64,000 bases of DNA, taken from contig UCEZ01000047.1 in NCBI GenBank assembly GCA_900471525.1, forward strand, positions 1 through 64,000, in the 5' to 3' direction. A program made the translations under genes and the position numbers. The notes under the pieces are model-generated. The model was not told where the DNA came from, ran no database searches, and was given only the letters and a program-made list of their open reading frames with translations. Within the stretch, counting starts at the first letter, position 1, and each line of letters opens with the position of its first letter. The stretch is from Hyphomicrobiales bacterium. Lineage in GTDB: Bacteria > Pseudomonadota > Alphaproteobacteria > Rhizobiales > Rhizobiaceae. Shown here piece by piece: positions 33,944 through 43,167 of the stretch.

Positions 33944-33974
33944 TTGCACCTCTAGTCGCTAGAGGATGTAGGAA
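33944..33974 (+). promoter_or_regulatory. MerR-type promoter of the metal ATPase gene
   Basis: A -35 TTGCAC (33944-33949) and a -10-like TAGGAA (33969-33974) are 19 bp apart, the overlong spacing used by MerR activators. Between them CCTCTAG-TCG-CTAGAGG (33949-33965) is a perfect 7 bp dyad centred in the spacer. It aligns well with pbr/cad/znt operators, including the TGT before the -10. Confidence 0.8.
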
Positions 33975-34015
33975 AGATGCCAGGGTTTGACAAGCAAGCA
34001 CACAGGAAACGAATC

Positions 34016-36310
34016 ATGGCAGAGGCGACACAGACACGCTACCGGGTGGAGGGCATGGATTGCGCCTCTTGCGCAAGCAAGATCGACACGGCGGTCCGGC
34101 GGATGCCTGGCGTCAAGGACGTTTCGGTTTCGGTGACTGCGGGCACCATGACGGTCAACCACGACGAGGTGAGCGACCTCACCGCAATCGCAAGGAAGGT
34201 GACCGGCCTTGGCTATTCGGTCTCGCAACTCGCCGGCAAGACTGCAGCAGCGGTCGCCGCAGACAAGCATGCGGGATGCGGTCATGATCATGGCGGTGGC
34301 GAGCATAGTCACGCCGGACACGATCATTCCGGGCATCGCGGGCATGAACATGCGAATCATGACCATGCCGGACACGACCACTCGCAACAGGCCGCAAAAG
34401 GTGCGATCGAAGGCCTGCACGGGCACGATCATGGACCGACGACTGGCCCTTGGTGGGCAAGCAAGAAGGGCAGGCTGACGATTCTTTCGGGTGCCGCGCT
34501 GGTCGTTGCCTATGCGATCGGCCATCTCGTGCCTTCGATCGCGCCTTACGCCTTCATCGCCGCGATGCTGATCGGGCTCATCCCGATCGCCCGCCGCGCC
34601 ATCATGGCAGCCATGGCCGGCACGCCGTTTTCGATCGAGATGCTGATGACGATTGCTGCCGTCGGCGCGGTCGTCATCAATGCCGGCGAAGAGGCGGCGG
34701 CAGTGGTCTTCCTCTTTCTCGTCGGCGAACTTCTCGAAGGCGTGGCGGCCGGAAAGGCCCGGGCGAGCATCCAGTCGCTGACGGCGCTCGTGCCGAAAGA
34801 GGCATTGCTCGAAGAGAACGGCCAGACGCGGGCGGTTCCGGCGGAAAGCCTTGCCGTTGGCGCGGTCATTCTCGTGCGCCCGGGCGACCGTATCTCGGCT
34901 GACGGGGTGATCCTGTCCGGCGACAGCGCCATCGACGAGGCGCCGGTGACGGGCGAAAGCACGCCGGTGCACAAGGGCGTCAATGACAAGGTGTTTGCCG
35001 GCACGATTAATGGCGATGCGGCACTGCGCGTGCGGGTGACGGCGGCTGCTGCCGACAACACCATTGCCCGCGTCGTCAAACTGGTTGAGGAGGCGCAGGA
35101 ATCCAAGGCGCCGACAGAGCGTTTCATCGACCGTTTTTCGCGCTACTACACACCGGGCGTCGTGGTTGTCGGCGCGCTGGTGGCCATCATCCCGCCGCTG
35201 TTTATGGGTGGGGGCTGGGGCGAATGGGTCTACAAGGGGCTTGCCATCCTTTTGATCGGCTGCCCGTGTGCGCTGGTCATCTCGACGCCGGCGGCCATCG
35301 CCGCCTCGCTTTCGGCCGGAGCACGGCGGGGCCTGCTTCTGAAGGGCGGCGCGGTTCTGGAAACGCTGGGCACGATCACTGCCGTTGCGCTCGACAAGAC
35401 CGGCACGCTGACGGAAGGTAAGCCGAAAGTGACCGATATCATCGGTTTCGGCCATTCCGAGGCTGAGGTCCTGACCTTTGCGGCAGCGCTGGAAACCGGG
35501 TCGAGCCATCCGCTGGCAAAGGCCATCCTCGACAAGGCGGCAGCTGACAAGGCGCTGGTTCCCGCCGCGTCTGACGCCAGGGCGCTGGGCGGCAAGGGCG
35601 TGACGGCCAGCGTGGACGGCAAGGCTATCTTTCTCGGTTCGCCGCAGGCTGCCGGTGATCGCATTGCGCTGTCGGCCGAACAGACAGCGCAAATCACGGC
35701 GCTTAACGACGAAGGCAAGACGGTATCCGTGCTGATCATCGGCGAGACGCTGGCGGGGGCCATCGCCATGCGCGACGAGCCACGCGCCGATGCGAAATCC
35801 GGACTGAAGGCTCTGACTGATGCGGGCGTCAAGATCGTCATGCTGACCGGCGACAACAGGCGCACGGCAACAGCGATCGGTAGTGAGCTCGGCATCGAGG
35901 TACGTGCCGAACTGATGCCGGAGGACAAGCAGCGGATCGTCGGTGAATTGAAGCGCGAAGGCCTCGTCGTCGCCAAGGTCGGCGACGGCATCAACGACGC
36001 ACCGGCACTGGCTGCGGCCGATATCGGCATCGCCATGGGCGGCGGCACCGACGTGGCGCTCGAAACCGCAGACGCCGCCGTGCTTCATGGAAGAGTGGGC
36101 GATGTCGCCCGGATGATCGACCTGTCGAAACGGACGATGGGCAATATCCGCCAGAACATCACCATCGCGCTGGGGCTGAAAGCAGTGTTCCTTGTCACGA
36201 CGATTGCCGGCATTACCGGGCTCTGGCCGGCGATCCTCGCCGATACGGGCGCAACAGTACTGGTGACGATCAATGCGTTGAGGCTCCTGGCGCCGGTGCG
36301 CAGCGCTTGA
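34016..36310 (+). CDS. zntA: Zn2+/Cd2+/Pb2+-translocating P1B-type ATPase
   Basis: 764-residue efflux pump. Order: heavy-metal-associated domain with GMDCASCASKID (Cys16, Cys19), a His-rich stretch at residues 87-123 with repeated HDH units, eight membrane helices, actuator (TGES), the ion-binding CPC motif at residues 416-418, phosphorylation site DKTGTLT with Asp460, and MVGDGIND-type hinge (KVGDGINDAPAL). The promoter -10 lies at 33969-33974, so transcription would start after the in-frame ATG at 33977; the ATG at 34016 with AGGAAA is therefore the start. Divergent MerR regulation and CPC favour Zn/Cd/Pb over Cu. Confidence 0.93.
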   Translation: MAEATQTRYRVEGMDCASCASKIDTAVRRMPGVKDVSVSVTAGTMTVNHDEVSDLTAIARKVTGLGYSVSQLAGKTAAAVAADKHAGCGHDHGGGEHSHAGHDHSGHRGHEHANHDHAGHDHSQQAAKGAIEGLHGHDHGPTTGPWWASKKGRLTILSGAALVVAYAIGHLVPSIAPYAFIAAMLIGLIPIARRAIMAAMAGTPFSIEMLMTIAAVGAVVINAGEEAAAVVFLFLVGELLEGVAAGKARASIQSLTALVPKEALLEENGQTRAVPAESLAVGAVILVRPGDRISADGVILSGDSAIDEAPVTGESTPVHKGVNDKVFAGTINGDAALRVRVTAAAADNTIARVVKLVEEAQESKAPTERFIDRFSRYYTPGVVVVGALVAIIPPLFMGGGWGEWVYKGLAILLIGCPCALVISTPAAIAASLSAGARRGLLLKGGAVLETLGTITAVALDKTGTLTEGKPKVTDIIGFGHSEAEVLTFAAALETGSSHPLAKAILDKAAADKALVPAASDARALGGKGVTASVDGKAIFLGSPQAAGDRIALSAEQTAQITALNDEGKTVSVLIIGETLAGAIAMRDEPRADAKSGLKALTDAGVKIVMLTGDNRRTATAIGSELGIEVRAELMPEDKQRIVGELKREGLVVAKVGDGINDAPALAAADIGIAMGGGTDVALETADAAVLHGRVGDVARMIDLSKRTMGNIRQNITIALGLKAVFLVTTIAGITGLWPAILADTGATVLVTINALRLLAPVRSA

Positions 36311-36321
36311 GGCCATTTCCC

Positions 36322-36350
36322 CTCCTTGTCGGGCTTGTGCCGACAAGGAG
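36322..36350. terminator. Bidirectional hairpin after the metal ATPase gene
   Basis: CTCCTTGTCGG (36322-36332) and CCGACAAGGAG (36340-36350) are perfect 11 bp arms around a seven-base loop, centred in the 65 bp gap of two convergent genes. No long T-run, so it is a probable rather than certain terminator. Confidence 0.65.
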
Positions 36351-36375
36351 AGAAGCACGCCCTACCGTCCAACAC

Positions 36376-38022
36376 CTAATCCCTCTTTGAAACCATCGCC
36401 TTCAATCTTTCGACATCGCCCGGTGCCAGCCCCTGCGGATCGGTCACCGCCACCCAGGCGTCGATATAATGCTCCGGCGCATAGACATGGCCGTAGCCCA
36501 TCGGCGATGTGGTGGCCATGGCCATGTCGAGTGCCAGCTGCAGCATGGTGACGACAGGATACCAGGTGAGATAGGGCGAGACATCCGGGCCGCGCGGCTG
36601 TTTCATCCAGTCCGGCTCGCGGTAGAGCGCGCGAAAATCGAAGAAGGTCACGGGATCGCTGGCATATTGCAGATAGACGATCCGCATCGGCCCCCACTGT
36701 GCGCCGGGGATATCGAGTGCATTCTTCTGCGCTGTGAAACGGATGACGGAATTGTCGCGGAAGCGCGGAAGCCAGGCCAGGGAGCCCGGATCGCGGCCGG
36801 CCGTCACCGATTTCCAGCCGGCGCTTTCGAACGGCGGGCCGCTCCACAGTGCGCCCTGGAAGGGGTCGCCGATAACGTCGAAAAGATCGGCGGAACGCTC
36901 GGAATTCAGCGCGCCGAGGCTCAATCCATGCAGATAGAGTTTCGGGCGCGTTTCCTTCGGCAGCGTCGTCCAGTAGCCGTAGATTTCCTTGAACAGCGCC
37001 TCGCCGGCTTCTGCGCCGTAGCTCGGTTCGACCAGAAGGGAAAGCCAACTCGTCAGATAGGAATATTGCAGGGCGACACTCGCGACATCGCCGCGATGCA
37101 GATATTCGACCGTGTCCATGGCCGCCGGATCGACCCAGCCCGTCCCGGTTGGCACGACGACGATCAGGATGGACCGCTCGAAACCGCCGGCGCGCTTGAG
37201 TTCGGCCAGCGCCAGCGCCGCCCTTTCCTTTGTCGTCTCCGCGGCGTTCAGGCCGACATAGACGCGGATGGGCTCAAGCGCCGGTTGATTGAAGAATGCG
37301 CTGATCTTTGCAGCCGTCGGCCCTGAGGTGACGAACTCTCGGCCGCGAAATCCAAGATCGTCCCATGAGACGAGCGATGCCGCACTGCCGCTCTTCAAAG
37401 GGTCAGCGGGCGGCGCAAGATCACTGTCGATCAGGGCGTCAAGTTCGCGGAAGGAAGAGTCGGCGAGGCGTAGTCCGGCCTTGAACAACACGCCGTCGAC
37501 AACCGACCAGAAGAAGAGAATGGCGAGCAGGATACCCAGGACCTTGGCGATCCGCCTCGGAACCACACGCTCGAATTTGCGCGAGAGAAAGGCGAAGGTC
37601 ATGCGGAATAGCCGCGCGAGGGCGACGATCAGGAAGAAGACGAGGATGGCGACGAGAGCCAGTTCCAAGGGCTCCGCGGTCTGCACCGGTTCGAGCCCCA
37701 TCAGGCTGCGGACCGAATTCTGCCATTTGGAGGCCTGCCAGAGAAAGACGATCGCCGTGCCGCCGCAGATGAAAAGGGCGGCCAATTTGACGCCCCGATC
37801 AATCCTGGGCGAAAGCGCCGGGAGTTCAAGATAAAACCATAGCCAGCGCCCGAAGGCACCGAGACCGTAACCCGCGGCAAACGAGCATCCGGACAGCACG
37901 CCCTGCATCAGATAGGGCCGTGGAATGAGACTGGGCGTCAGCGAGACGGCGAAGAACAGGACGCCTATCAGCAGGCCGGGCGTGGAAAGCGAAGTCCATA
38001 AGCGCAACAGGAAGTTTCGCAT
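36376..38022 (-). CDS. Membrane-anchored alpha/beta hydrolase (Abhydrolase_9 family)
   Basis: 548-residue protein. The N-terminal third has about four to five membrane helices (first in STPGLLIGVLFFAVSLTPS). The C-terminal soluble domain is an alpha/beta hydrolase with nucleophile elbow GLSLGALNS. This two-part arrangement fits the Abhydrolase_9_N/Abhydrolase_9 families, which have no defined substrate. Internal motifs include VPTGTGWVDPAAMDTVEYLHRGD cut short. Next to the deaminase gene (52 bp) on the same strand; functional link unclear. Confidence 0.8.
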   Translation of the reverse strand: MRNFLLRLWTSLSTPGLLIGVLFFAVSLTPSLIPRPYLMQGVLSGCSFAAGYGLGAFGRWLWFYLELPALSPRIDRGVKLAALFICGGTAIVFLWQASKWQNSVRSLMGLEPVQTAEPLELALVAILVFFLIVALARLFRMTFAFLSRKFERVVPRRIAKVLGILLAILFFWSVVDGVLFKAGLRLADSSFRELDALIDSDLAPPADPLKSGSAASLVSWDDLGFRGREFVTSGPTAAKISAFFNQPALEPIRVYVGLNAAETTKERAALALAELKRAGGFERSILIVVVPTGTGWVDPAAMDTVEYLHRGDVASVALQYSYLTSWLSLLVEPSYGAEAGEALFKEIYGYWTTLPKETRPKLYLHGLSLGALNSERSADLFDVIGDPFQGALWSGPPFESAGWKSVTAGRDPGSLAWLPRFRDNSVIRFTAQKNALDIPGAQWGPMRIVYLQYASDPVTFFDFRALYREPDWMKQPRGPDVSPYLTWYPVVTMLQLALDMAMATTSPMGYGHVYAPEHYIDAWVAVTDPQGLAPGDVERLKAMVSKRD

Positions 38023-38074
38023 TTTCCCCTCGTTGAATGAGCCTGCGTGGCAATAGCGCTAGAAATGCAGCCGC

Positions 38075-38542
38075 CTATCCCTCCTGCATTTTCCTCCAGA
38101 GCTCGTAGATATCCTCTTCGCCTTCCGGCCGGACGGGACGATAGGAGAAGCTCATGTCCTGTTCGTCGAAGGGCTTTTTGAGATCGGCATAAAGCGGCGC
38201 CGAGGTCAGCCCGTAGGGTGCGCCGTCCTCGTTGGAATAAGCGTAGAAAATATCGGTGATGCCGGCGAGACGCATGGCGGCAAGGCACATCGGACACGGA
38301 TGGCCGCTGGCATACATGGTGGCGCCCTTCAGGATGGGCGATTGGCGCTTGATGGCCGCCGTGCGCACGGCGAGAAGTTCGGCATGGGACGTCGGGTCGT
38401 GCGTTTCCACCAAACCGTTGACGCCGTGGGCGACGGCCTCGCCGTCCATGACCAGCACGGCACCGAACGGGCGTCCGCCTCTGCGGACATTCTCGCGGGC
38501 AAGCGCGATGGCCTCCGTCATGAAGCGATCTGCATCGGACAT
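38075..38542 (-). CDS. Cytidine/deoxycytidylate-type deaminase (guanine deaminase-like)
   Basis: 155-residue zinc deaminase. Zinc and proton-shuttle residues are His53-Ala-Glu55 (TSHAELLAV) and Pro82-Cys83-x-x-Cys86 (GHPCPMCLAAM). The C-terminal DIYELWRKMQEG resembles bacterial guanine deaminases and nucleoside deaminases rather than TadA, whose C-terminus and length differ. I chose the ATG at 38542 (AGGAGGG ribosome site). Guanine or creatinine/cytosine-like substrate possible. Confidence 0.83.
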   Translation of the reverse strand: MSDADRFMTEAIALARENVRRGGRPFGAVLVMDGEAVAHGVNGLVETHDPTSHAELLAVRTAAIKRQSPILKGATMYASGHPCPMCLAAMRLAGITDIFYAYSNEDGAPYGLTSAPLYADLKKPFDEQDMSFSYRPVRPEGEEDIYELWRKMQEG

Positions 38543-38633
38543 GGGGCTTCCCTCCTGTTTCGCTGGCATCCAGTGGAAACGATCAGAGGAGCGACGTCAA
38601 CCATTGCAGGTGGATGGCGTTGTGCCCGATTGG

Positions 38634-40580
38634 TCAGGTCGATGCCAGGGCCACGGCCGGCTGCAGGCGGGAGGCGTTGTAGGCCGGCAGATAGCCGAAG
38701 ACTAAGCCCGTCAGGAAAGCGCTTCCGAAGGCAAGGATGACAGGGCCAGGCGCGAAGCTGACGGCAATGCCGAAGGCCTGCGCCGCCGCGCCAATGCTCA
38801 GGCCGAGACCCACGCCGATCACCCCGCCGAGGGCTGACACGACCAGTGCCTCGACGATGAACTGGGTGAGGATATCGCGGCCGCGTGCGCCGGTTGCCAT
38901 GCGGATGCCGATCTCGCGGGTGCGCTCGGTGACGGACACGAGCATGATGTTCATCACCCCGATACCGCCGACCAGCAAAGAGATGGCCGCGATCGAGCCG
39001 AGGAAGATCTTCAGGATGTTCGAGGTCTCGGTGAAGGTCTCGCGGATCGCGGCCATATTGACGATCTGCGTGTCCTGCCGCTTGTGGCGCGTATCGAGCA
39101 GAGCCTGAATCTGATCTTGCGTGACGTTAATGGCGCTGTCGTCCTTCACCTGCACGGTAACGGAGCGGACATTTCGCGCGCCGAACAGACGCAGGTTGCC
39201 AGTCGAGAGCGGCACGAGGACCGTATCGTCCTGATCGTTGCCGCCGGCGCTCGCCCCCTTCTTCGACATGACGCCGATGACCTGGAAGGGGATGTTCTTG
39301 ATGAGAATATACTGCCCGAGCGGATCGGTTCCATCGGGAAACAGCGCGTCGGCAACGGTTCGACCGAGGACGGCGACGGTCGCATAGGCATCCATATCGG
39401 ATTTTCCCAGGAAGGCGCCGTCCTCGATCGTCCAGGATTTGGCTTCAGGGAACTGTGGCACCGTGCCGTTGACGGTGGTCTGCGTGTCGAGATTGCCGGC
39501 ACGCACCGTCAGCGTGCTCGACATTTCCGGCACGGCGAAGCTGATGTTCGGAAGCTCCAGGATGGCATCGGCATCGGACGGGATCAGCGAGACGATGCTG
39601 CCCCCATCCCCACCGCGGAAATTGGCCATGTTTGGCCGGACGACCAGCACATTCGACCCCATGGCCGCGATGCGGCTCAGCACGGAATCCTGCGCGCCGC
39701 TGCCGATGGCGAGCATGGCGACGACCGAGCTGACGCCGATGACGATGCCGAGCAGCGTCAGGATGGTCCGAAACAGATTGGCCCGAAGCGCGCGGAAAGA
39801 CATGCGCACAGCTTCGCTGACATCGGCGACGATGGCGGCCTTGCCCGCGGCCCTTGCCGCGAGCGTCGGCTTCACCCGGCCGATACGCCTGATATTGCCG
39901 GGGATGCGGTCGGCGACGATCAGGCCATCGCTGATTTCGATGACGCGATCGGCAGATTCGGCGAGTTCCGGCGCGTGGGTGATGATGATGACGGTGTGGC
40001 CCTCATCGTTCATCTGGCGCAGCGTCGCCATAACCTCCCTGCCGCTCTGGCTGTCGAGCGCACCGGTCGGCTCGTCGGCCAGGATGATCTGGCCGCCGTT
40101 CATCAGCGCACGGGCGATCGAGACGCGTTGCTGCTGGCCACCGGAAAGCTGGTTGGGCAGGTGATCGAGCCGGTCACCGAGCCTTAGCGACTTGAGCAGC
40201 GCCTCGGCCCGCTCCTGCCGCGCCCGTGACGGCATGCCGGCATAGATGGCGGGGATTTCGACGTTTTCCTGCGCAGTTGCGGTCGGCACGAGGTTGTAGC
40301 TCTGGAACACGAAGCCAAACATCTGGCGGCGCCGGGCGGCAAGTTCGTCTGCATTCAGATCCGATACGTCTTCGCCTTCGAGCAGATACTGACCGCTGGT
40401 CGGCGTATCAAGGCAACCTAGCAGGTTCATCAATGTCGATTTGCCCGAGCCCGAGGCGCCGACGATAGCGACGAACTCACCCGGCTGGATATCGAGCGAA
40501 ACGCCGCGCAAGACCTCGACGGCCACGTCGCCATTGACGAAGGTCTTGCGGATATTCTTGAGCGAAATGAGCGCGGTCAT
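38634..40580 (-). CDS. macB: MacB-type ABC transporter, fused ATPase and FtsX-like permease
   Basis: 648 residues, the same length as E. coli MacB. The N-terminal ABC domain has Walker [10 protein letters not shown], signature [15 protein letters not shown] and Walker [13 protein letters not shown] first membrane helix ([18 protein letters not shown]) follows at about residue 275, then a periplasmic domain and a C-terminal FtsX module of three helices. I chose [14 protein letters not shown] at 40580. macA lies 13 bp upstream, so this is the MacAB mechanotransmission pump, needing an outer-membrane TolC that is not in the window. Substrates can be macrolides, peptides, haem or lipopeptides; not fixed here. 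Confidence 0.92.
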   Translation of the reverse strand: MTALISLKNIRKTFVNGDVAVEVLRGVSLDIQPGEFVAIVGASGSGKSTLMNLLGCLDTPTSGQYLLEGEDVSDLNADELAARRRQMFGFVFQSYNLVPTATAQENVEIPAIYAGMPSRARQERAEALLKSLRLGDRLDHLPNQLSGGQQQRVSIARALMNGGQIILADEPTGALDSQSGREVMATLRQMNDEGHTVIIITHAPELAESADRVIEISDGLIVADRIPGNIRRIGRVKPTLAARAAGKAAIVADVSEAVRMSFRALRANLFRTILTLLGIVIGVSSVVAMLAIGSGAQDSVLSRIAAMGSNVLVVRPNMANFRGGDGGSIVSLIPSDADAILELPNISFAVPEMSSTLTVRAGNLDTQTTVNGTVPQFPEAKSWTIEDGAFLGKSDMDAYATVAVLGRTVADALFPDGTDPLGQYILIKNIPFQVIGVMSKKGASAGGNDQDDTVLVPLSTGNLRLFGARNVRSVTVQVKDDSAINVTQDQIQALLDTRHKRQDTQIVNMAAIRETFTETSNILKIFLGSIAAISLLVGGIGVMNIMLVSVTERTREIGIRMATGARGRDILTQFIVEALVVSALGGVIGVGLGLSIGAAAQAFGIAVSFAPGPVILAFGSAFLTGLVFGYLPAYNASRLQPAVALAST

Positions 40581-40593
40581 AGCCTTCGTCGCC

Positions 40594-41856
40594 TCAGAAC
40601 ATGGGCGGCATGCCGCCCATGCCGCGCCGCGAACCGGAGCGGTTGGACGATGCCGCCGCCTTATCCGCGGAACCAGTGCCGACCACGACGGAATCGGCTT
40701 CGTCGAGGCCTTGCTTGATCTCGACACGCACGCGGTTGCGGATACCAGTCTCGACCTTACGGGTTTCGCGCGCACCGGAGGCAGTCACGACAGTGACTTC
40801 GCCGGAATTGCCATCATCTCCGGAGCGAACCGCTGCGACAGGGATCGTCAGCACGTTCTCCGCGGCGGACCGCACGAAGAAGACCTGCGCCGTCATGTTC
40901 ATCATCAGCGTACCCTCAGGATTGGGCACGTCGAACAGAGCGTAATAGAGCACGACGTTGTTTTCGGTCGATGGTGTCGGCTTGATCTGGCGCAGCGTGC
41001 CGGGATAACGCTTGCCGGGTTGGCCGAGCAGCGTGAAATAGGCGTTCATGCCGACCTTCAGCTTGCCGACATCGGCCTCCGACACCTCAGCCTCGACCGT
41101 CATGGTCGAAAGGTCGCCGATGGTGACGATGGTCGGTGCGGTCTGGTTGGCGTTCAGCGTCTGGCCTTCCTTGGCGGAGGTATTGACGATGGTGCCGGTC
41201 ATCGGCGCATAGATCTTGGTATAGCCGAGACTGATGCGGGCGTCCTTCAATGTTGCCTGTTGCTTGCGGACCTGGGCTTTCAGCGCATCAACATTGGCCT
41301 CGGCGGTCGCAAGCGCCGCGACGGCCTCGTCGAGAGCCGACTGGGCTGCACTGTTCCCGGCAACGAGGGCACGCTGGCGGGTCAGATTGGCTGAGGACAG
41401 CACGACCTGCGCAGACTTGTCGATCATCTGCGCCTGCAGATTGGCAAGCTCGGCCTCGGCGATCTCGATCTGCGTCTCGATGGAGGCGCTGTCGATCTCG
41501 GCGATCAACTGGCCTTCCTTGACGCTATCGCCGATTTCGACCTTGAGGCTCTTCAACTGGCCGGAGACCTGCGCCCCGACATCCACATCCTTGATCGGGC
41601 TGAGCAGCCCCGATGCCGTGACGCTGTTTTCGATATCGCCGCGCACCGGCGCTTCGGTGACGACGGTCTCGGCGTTGCTTTGTTTGCCGTAGGTTGACCA
41701 CCCGTACCAGCTGGCACCGGCAGCCAGAAGCAGAACCGGCAGGATCAGCCAACGCGTCCTCGATCGGGCGCGTCTCCTCGGCGCTAGCGCAGGCGGGGCT
41801 ACGGGCGCCTCATCCTCTTCGATCGTAGGGACAATTTTTCGGGTGGCATCCGCCAT
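40594..41856 (-). CDS. macA: MacA-type periplasmic adaptor (HlyD family)
   Basis: 420-residue membrane-fusion protein. A cytoplasmic N-terminal segment rich in Arg, one membrane helix (about residues 35-55, [18 protein letters not shown]), then lipoyl, coiled-coil hairpin (about residues 110-180, [14 protein letters not shown]) and beta-barrel domains. The C-terminus is rich in Ser/Gly/Met (GMGGMPPMF). It links MacB to an outer-membrane channel. It is translated 13 bp before macB. Confidence 0.9.
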   Translation of the reverse strand: MADATRKIVPTIEEDEAPVAPPALAPRRRARSRTRWLILPVLLLAAGASWYGWSTYGKQSNAETVVTEAPVRGDIENSVTASGLLSPIKDVDVGAQVSGQLKSLKVEIGDSVKEGQLIAEIDSASIETQIEIAEAELANLQAQMIDKSAQVVLSSANLTRQRALVAGNSAAQSALDEAVAALATAEANVDALKAQVRKQQATLKDARISLGYTKIYAPMTGTIVNTSAKEGQTLNANQTAPTIVTIGDLSTMTVEAEVSEADVGKLKVGMNAYFTLLGQPGKRYPGTLRQIKPTPSTENNVVLYYALFDVPNPEGTLMMNMTAQVFFVRSAAENVLTIPVAAVRSGDDGNSGEVTVVTASGARETRKVETGIRNRVRVEIKQGLDEADSVVVGTGSADKAAASSNRSGSRRGMGGMPPMF

Positions 41857-42025
41857 TCAAGCATCTTTCAGATTAGGTCGGGCAGTAGGCGTACAATTCC
41901 TGCAATAGCTAGGTCGAAACTACGCCTTAATGAAGTCCGGCGGCATGAAATCTTTGTAATGTTTCCCGTTTTTCGTTTCGCATTGTTTCCGCAGCAACTT
42001 TCATGTCCTGGAATCCGTGCACAAA

Positions 42026-42053
42026 AAAACCGGCGGAGGGAACCGCCGGTTTT
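42026..42053 (-). terminator. Rho-independent terminator after the small secreted protein gene
   Basis: AAAACCGGCGG (42026-42036) and CCGCCGGTTTT (42043-42053) form an 11 bp stem around a six-base loop. The A-run at 42023-42029 gives a U-run in the minus-strand transcript, so this terminates the gene at 42085-42327. Confidence 0.88.
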
Positions 42054-42084
42054 CGTCAGTGACTGCTTCTCCGGGGAGGCCGGA

Positions 42085-42327
42085 TCAGTTGCAGACCCTG
42101 ATGCGCTTGACGACCAGATTGCCGTAATAGTCGTACTGGCGGATCTTCTTGATCCAGCAATGAGGCTCGTAATAGCTCTGCTTGTAGTAGCGCTTGTGGC
42201 CGTAGTGGTGCCCGCCGTAGTAGCCGTCGTTATAACCGCCGCCATAGTAACCGCCCGCCTGTGATGGGGCTGCGAAAGAAAGAGCCGCACCAGCGGCAAC
42301 GACGGAAGCAATGATCAGTTTACGCAT
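42085..42327 (-). CDS. Small secreted Gly/Tyr/His-rich protein
   Basis: 80-residue hypothetical protein. Residues 1-24 are a signal peptide (MRKLIIASVVAAGAALSFAA, cleavage after SQA). The mature part starts with Gly/Tyr/His-rich repeats (GGYYGGGYNDGYYGGHHYGH) and ends in a structured segment with two Cys flanking KKIRQYDYYGNLVVKRIRV, likely a disulfide loop. It has its own terminator and a good upstream ribosome site (AGGAGAGACCACC before the ATG). Similar small secreted proteins are common in rhizobia with no known function. Confidence 0.8.
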   Translation of the reverse strand: MRKLIIASVVAAGAALSFAAPSQAGGYYGGGYNDGYYGGHHYGHKRYYKQSYYEPHCWIKKIRQYDYYGNLVVKRIRVCN

Positions 42328-42436
42328 GGTGGTCTCTCCTTAGGTGATTGACTGGATGAGCCCGTCTCATCCTTGAAAAGGAGAATGCCGCACTGCCGGC
42401 ATCACCGCAGTTCCAAATGGAACAGGGTAGCGGCGC

Positions 42437-42967
42437 CTATGATTTTCTTATCCGGGCCATGGCCACGACATCCGCAAACGCACCGTCACGAAAAGCATAG
42501 GCCCTGTGAATGCCTTCGGTCTCGAAGCCGGATTTTTCATAAAGCGCGATTGCTGCCACATTGTCGGTAAAGACAGTCAGCTCGATACGCGTCATGTTCA
42601 GCCAGTTGTCCGCTGCATCCATAAGATCGAACAGGAGGGCTTTGCCGACGCCCTGGCGGTGATAGGCGTCATGGATGCTCATGCCGAGCACCGCGGCGTG
42701 ATGACGCCGCCCCGTCTGGCGATGGAGCCCGGCAGCACCCAGAATGACGCCATCCCTTTCGGCAACGAGTCGGAGGCCTCCGTCTGACGGCGTTTCCAAC
42801 CATGAGCGGACTTGTTCCGGACTGGTATGAGGCAGACGCAACGTTCCCCGCCGCACTTGCGGCTGGTTCATCACGGCAGCAATCTGCTCATGATCGCCGG
42901 GACGCGAGGCCCGGATGTGCAGGGTATTTTTCAAAGGAAGCGATTGCAGGTTTTCCGTTTGCTTCAT
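42437..42967 (-). CDS. GNAT family N-acetyltransferase
   Basis: 176-residue acetyltransferase of the RimJ/RimL/SpeG/PhnO-type. The acetyl-CoA loop is in YHRQGVGKALLFDLMD (about residues 112-127) and the C-terminal VFTDNVAAIALYEKSGFETEGIHR is typical for motif B (shown in part). Acceptor not determined. The 200 bp behind its start up to ubiB contain only a short imperfect GACCCT/AGGGTC stem. Confidence 0.83.
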   Translation of the reverse strand: MKQTENLQSLPLKNTLHIRASRPGDHEQIAAVMNQPQVRRGTLRLPHTSPEQVRSWLETPSDGGLRLVAERDGVILGAAGLHRQTGRRHHAAVLGMSIHDAYHRQGVGKALLFDLMDAADNWLNMTRIELTVFTDNVAAIALYEKSGFETEGIHRAYAFRDGAFADVVAMARIRKS

Positions 42968-43167
42968 GACGATCCTCGTCTTTCAATGCGAGGAGGTAAG
43001 AAGCTTGCGACCCTACCTGCCTCGGCAGGGTCCACAGGATGAAGGCGCGTTAGCCCAGCACCGATCCTGCGCACCCTCTTGGGTACGTGCAGGTCATCAC
43101 AAGGTACATGGTTGCGCTTTTCATGGTCCGGATTGTATCGAGCCTGGCCGCAAAGACAAGGACCACC

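Noticed and set aside
33977-34015. Upstream ATG (13 extra codons) for the metal ATPase
   Set aside because: It would lie at or before the predicted MerR-type transcription start; the ATG at 34016 has a proper ribosome site.
33959-36358. 799-codon open frame antisense to the metal ATPase gene
   Set aside because: No recognisable domain, extreme Arg/His/Asp composition, and complete overlap with an unambiguous P1B-ATPase.
43000-43167. Possible structured RNA between the GNAT gene and ubiB
   Set aside because: Only one short imperfect GACCCT/AGGGTC stem is visible; no tRNA-like cloverleaf or terminator could be supported.
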